Of a stretch of DNA of 7,687 nucleotides, positions 5,433 through 7,687 are shown one piece after another. The notes beneath the pieces were generated by a model. It worked only from the letters and a program-made list of their open reading frames with translations. It was not told the origin of the DNA and searched no databases. The position numbers were made by a program, and so were the translations under genes. Source of the stretch: Prolixibacteraceae bacterium (GTDB taxonomy: Bacteria; Bacteroidota; Bacteroidia; Bacteroidales; Prolixibacteraceae); assembly GCA_027451165.1 (NCBI GenBank), contig DAIDJX010000158.1, positions 1 to 7,687 of the forward strand. Reading direction: 5' to 3'. The number at the start of each line of letters is the position of its first letter. Position 1 is the first letter of the stretch.

Positions 5433-7433
5433 ATGAAACCTATGAGATTCAGTACCAAAACATTATTCCTGCCGGTGGTATTCCTGCTGACCGTCCTGAC
5501 AAGCCATTCACAATCCGGTCCTGTTTTTACCATTCAGGCCGGGAAGCCTTTGTTTGACATTCAGCCCACCATGTGGGGAATCTTCTTCGAGGACATTAAT
5601 TATGCGGCTGATGGAGGATTATATGCCGAACTGGTCAAAAACCGCTCCTTCGAGTTTCCACAGTCGCTGATGGGCTGGAAAACTTTCGGAAACGTTGAGT
5701 TGATGAACAACGGCCCCTTTGAGCGCAATCCCCATTATGTCAGGCTGTCGGATCCCGGTCATGGTCACAAGCACACCGGACTGGAAAATGAAGGCTTCAC
5801 CGGAATTGGGGTTAAAGAAGGAGAAAGTTACCGTTTCTCGGTCTGGGCACGATTGCCGGAGGGAGGAACTGAAGGGAAGATCAGGGTGGAGCTGGTGGAT
5901 CCTCAATCCATGGATGAGCAACATGCCATTACCTCTGGAAATGTGGCTGTTACGGGTAAGGAGTGGAAAAAATACGAGGTGGAGCTGAAATCAGGGAAAA
6001 CGATGGACAAGGCAGCCTTGCGGATTTTCCTGGTCTCCGGGGGAACCATTGACCTGGAGCACATCTCCCTGTTCCCGGCTGACACCTGGAAAGGACGGCC
6101 AAACGGGCTCCGCAAAGACCTGGCCCAGGCATTGGCTGATCTGCACCCCGGCGTGTTCCGCTTTCCCGGAGGATGTATTGTAGAAGGAACAGACCTGGAT
6201 ACCCGCTACAACTGGAAAAATACGGTCGGCCCCGTGGAAAACCGCCCCTTAAATGAAAACAGGTGGAATTACACCTTTCCACACCGCTTTTTCCCCGATT
6301 ACTATCAAAGCTATGGCCTGGGATTTTTTGAGTTTTTTCAGCTTTCCGAAGAAATTGGAGCCGAACCGCTTCCCGTAATCAGTTGTGGCCTGGCCTGCCA
6401 GTTTCAGAACAACGATTCCACAGCCCATGTGCCCGTGTGCGACCTGGGGCCTTATATTCAGGATGCTTTGGACCTGATCGAATTTGCCAACGGAGCGGTA
6501 ACGTCAAAATGGGGGAAAGTCCGTGCGGAGATGGGCCATCCGGCTCCCTTCGGATTAAAACTCCTGGCAGTGGGCAACGAACAGTGGGGACCGGAATATC
6601 CTTCCCGGCTGGAACCCTTTATTACCGCCCTCCGCAAGGCCCATCCGGAGATAAGGATTATTGGCAGTGCAGGTCCCAATTCCGAAGGAAAACAGTTCGA
6701 CTACCTCTGGCCCGAAATGAGAAAACTCAAAGCCGATCTTGTCGACGAGCATTTTTACCGGCCTGAAAAGTGGTTTCTCAGTCAGGGCGCCCGTTATGAC
6801 AGTTATGACCGCAAAGGCCCGAAAGTCTTTGCCGGGGAATATGCCTGTCATGGCGTCGGCAAAAAATGGAACCATTTTAATGCTTCGTTGATGGAAGCCG
6901 CCTTTATGACCGGAGTGGAGCGGAATGCCGATATCGTGCATATGGCCACCTATGCCCCGCTCTTTGCCCATGTGGATGCCTGGCAATGGCGCCCCGACCT
7001 GATCTGGTATGATAACCTGCGGGTAGCTCTCACGGCCAGCTACTATGTGCAGCAGCTTTTCTCCACCAATAAGGGAACGCACGTACTGTCACTTACCATG
7101 GATGGGAAACAGGTTACAGGGGCTGAGGGTCAGAACGGACTCTTTGCCAGTGCGGTGACAGACTTACTAAAACAAGAGATTATTGTTAAGGTCGTCAATA
7201 CATCCGATAAAATCCAAAACATTATCTTAAATATAGAAGGGCTGAAGAAACAGCAAAAATTGTCGGAAGGCCGGTGTTATAGTCTCCAATCGTCTGACCC
7301 GTACGCAGAGAATTCTGTGGAAGATCCCGGTAAGATCCAGCCAAAGAAAACAGAGATACAGCCGGTGGGGAACAGCATAAATACTTCGGTTGGCGCCCGC
7401 AGCTTGTATGTGATGGTTTTTAAAATTCTCTGA
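5433..7433 (+). CDS. Secreted GH51 alpha-L-arabinofuranosidase
   Basis: This enzyme removes terminal alpha-L-arabinofuranosyl residues from plant polysaccharides such as arabinan and arabinoxylan. With the ATG at 5433 the product has 666 residues, usual for the larger Bacteroidetes and plant-type GH51 enzymes. An N-terminal signal peptide is clear (basic MKPMRFSTK, hydrophobic LFLPVVFLLTVL, then SHSQ). There is no lipobox Cys, so periplasmic or extracellular release is likely. A beta-rich segment at about residues 75-215 resembles a carbohydrate-binding insert. The catalytic barrel follows (HPGVFRFPGGCIVEG). The acid/base is Glu383 in AVGNEQWG and the nucleophile is Glu469 in FAGEYA. The C-terminal beta domain ends in SLYVMVFKI. 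A GTG at 5397 would add 12 residues before the signal peptide, so I chose 5433; 5442 is an alternative. It may be co-transcribed with murB, though no pathway links the two. Confidence 0.93.
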   Translation: MKPMRFSTKTLFLPVVFLLTVLTSHSQSGPVFTIQAGKPLFDIQPTMWGIFFEDINYAADGGLYAELVKNRSFEFPQSLMGWKTFGNVELMNNGPFERNPHYVRLSDPGHGHKHTGLENEGFTGIGVKEGESYRFSVWARLPEGGTEGKIRVELVDPQSMDEQHAITSGNVAVTGKEWKKYEVELKSGKTMDKAALRIFLVSGGTIDLEHISLFPADTWKGRPNGLRKDLAQALADLHPGVFRFPGGCIVEGTDLDTRYNWKNTVGPVENRPLNENRWNYTFPHRFFPDYYQSYGLGFFEFFQLSEEIGAEPLPVISCGLACQFQNNDSTAHVPVCDLGPYIQDALDLIEFANGAVTSKWGKVRAEMGHPAPFGLKLLAVGNEQWGPEYPSRLEPFITALRKAHPEIRIIGSAGPNSEGKQFDYLWPEMRKLKADLVDEHFYRPEKWFLSQGARYDSYDRKGPKVFAGEYACHGVGKKWNHFNASLMEAAFMTGVERNADIVHMATYAPLFAHVDAWQWRPDLIWYDNLRVALTASYYVQQLFSTNKGTHVLSLTMDGKQVTGAEGQNGLFASAVTDLLKQEIIVKVVNTSDKIQNIILNIEGLKKQQKLSEGRCYSLQSSDPYAENSVEDPGKIQPKKTEIQPVGNSINTSVGARSLYVMVFKIL

Positions 7434-7480
7434 ACACAAAGGAATAAATATCGGCATTGATAAAAATACCAATTTGATAC

Positions 7481-7499
7481 TCTCCTTACGATAAGGAGA
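7481..7499. repeat. Small perfect hairpin after the GH51 gene
   Basis: TCTCCTTA (7481-7488) and TAAGGAGA (7492-7499) form a perfect 8-bp stem with a CGA loop, 48 bases past the GH51 stop. No T-run follows on the plus strand, so it is a poor rho-independent terminator, although it may still limit 3' decay. It runs directly into ATCCCTCACCAC and appears to be the left boundary of the larger inverted-repeat element that follows. Confidence 0.6.
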
Positions 7500-7687
7500 T
7501 CCCTCACCACTCCTTCCCTCTGCCTTCCTGACGTGGTTCGGGATGACAATCGATTGTGAATCAAAGGGCAGCGGAGCCGGGCGGTATAACAATTTGCTGG
7601 TAAACCGTTATCCTTTTCCGCCCGGCCCCGCTGCCATGTGTCCTCATGTCCCTTGTCATCCCGAATCAGCCAGCCGGCGGATGAGGG
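7499..7687. repeat. Nested inverted repeats, probable non-coding MITE/REP-like element, cut by the right edge
   Basis: This gene-free stretch is dense with symmetry. TTCGGGATGACAA (7537-7549) pairs perfectly with TTGTCATCCCGAA (7653-7665). Inside it, two GC-rich 18-base arms (7567-7584 and 7618-7635) pair with one mismatch, and ATAAC/GTTAT (7586-7590 and 7607-7611) could continue the stem. On the left, ATCCCTCACCAC (7499-7510) pairs imperfectly with GTGGTTCGGGAT (7534-7545). On the right, CCCGAATC is followed by GGATGAGGG at the window end, mirroring that arrangement. No open frame of note lies inside. The architecture suggests a mobile or repetitive palindromic element with no coding capacity. 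Identity is inferred from structure only. Confidence 0.6.

Noticed and set aside
6555..7082. 175-residue antisense frame inside the GH51 gene
   Set aside because: It lies wholly opposite conserved catalytic sequence, has no recognisable domain and is a shadow of the real gene.

Overview
The window most likely comes from a Bacteroidetes (Bacteroidota) chromosome, probably a Bacteroidales-type environmental organism. The evidence is the gene families (FucP-type sugar permease, secreted GH51 arabinofuranosidase, AAA/DUF4143 ATPase), the lack of Shine-Dalgarno sequences, and matches to the Bacteroidetes -7 promoter box TAnnTTTG ahead of several genes. The species cannot be named from the sequence alone.

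Layout, left to right. Bases 1-753 (minus) hold the N-terminal half of a FucP-like sugar:proton symporter that runs off the left edge. A complete tRNA-Leu(CAG) with encoded CCA and a rho-independent terminator follows on the plus strand (954-1070). A 433-residue AAA ATPase with a DUF4143 tail (1113-2414, minus) comes next and is visibly more AT-rich than its neighbours. Then comes the most unusual gene: a MurA-family enolpyruvyl transferase with an XRE-type helix-turn-helix domain fused to its N terminus (2569-4077, minus). Diverging from it is murB (4362-5387, plus). The gap between the two holds a hairpin close to the MurA-like start and a 30-bp tandem repeat built on a palindrome. Forty-five bases after murB lies a secreted GH51 alpha-L-arabinofuranosidase (5433-7433). 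The last 250 bases carry no gene but form a set of nested inverted repeats that looks like a non-coding repetitive element cut by the window edge.

How the genes fit together. MurA and MurB catalyse the two consecutive steps from UDP-GlcNAc to UDP-MurNAc, so the divergent pair could form a complete UDP-MurNAc module with its own DNA-binding domain built into the first enzyme. The catalytic Cys, Lys-Asn, Asp and most Arg positions of MurA are kept, but several substrate-contacting positions differ. The protein is therefore either a regulated second MurA or an enolpyruvyl transferase for a related sugar nucleotide. The arabinofuranosidase and the sugar permease fit plant-polysaccharide use, but they are not adjacent and no SusC/SusD pair is visible. 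The FucP gene, tRNA, murB and GH51 are ordinary. The fused MurA-like protein, its pairing with murB and the two repeat regions deserve a second look.
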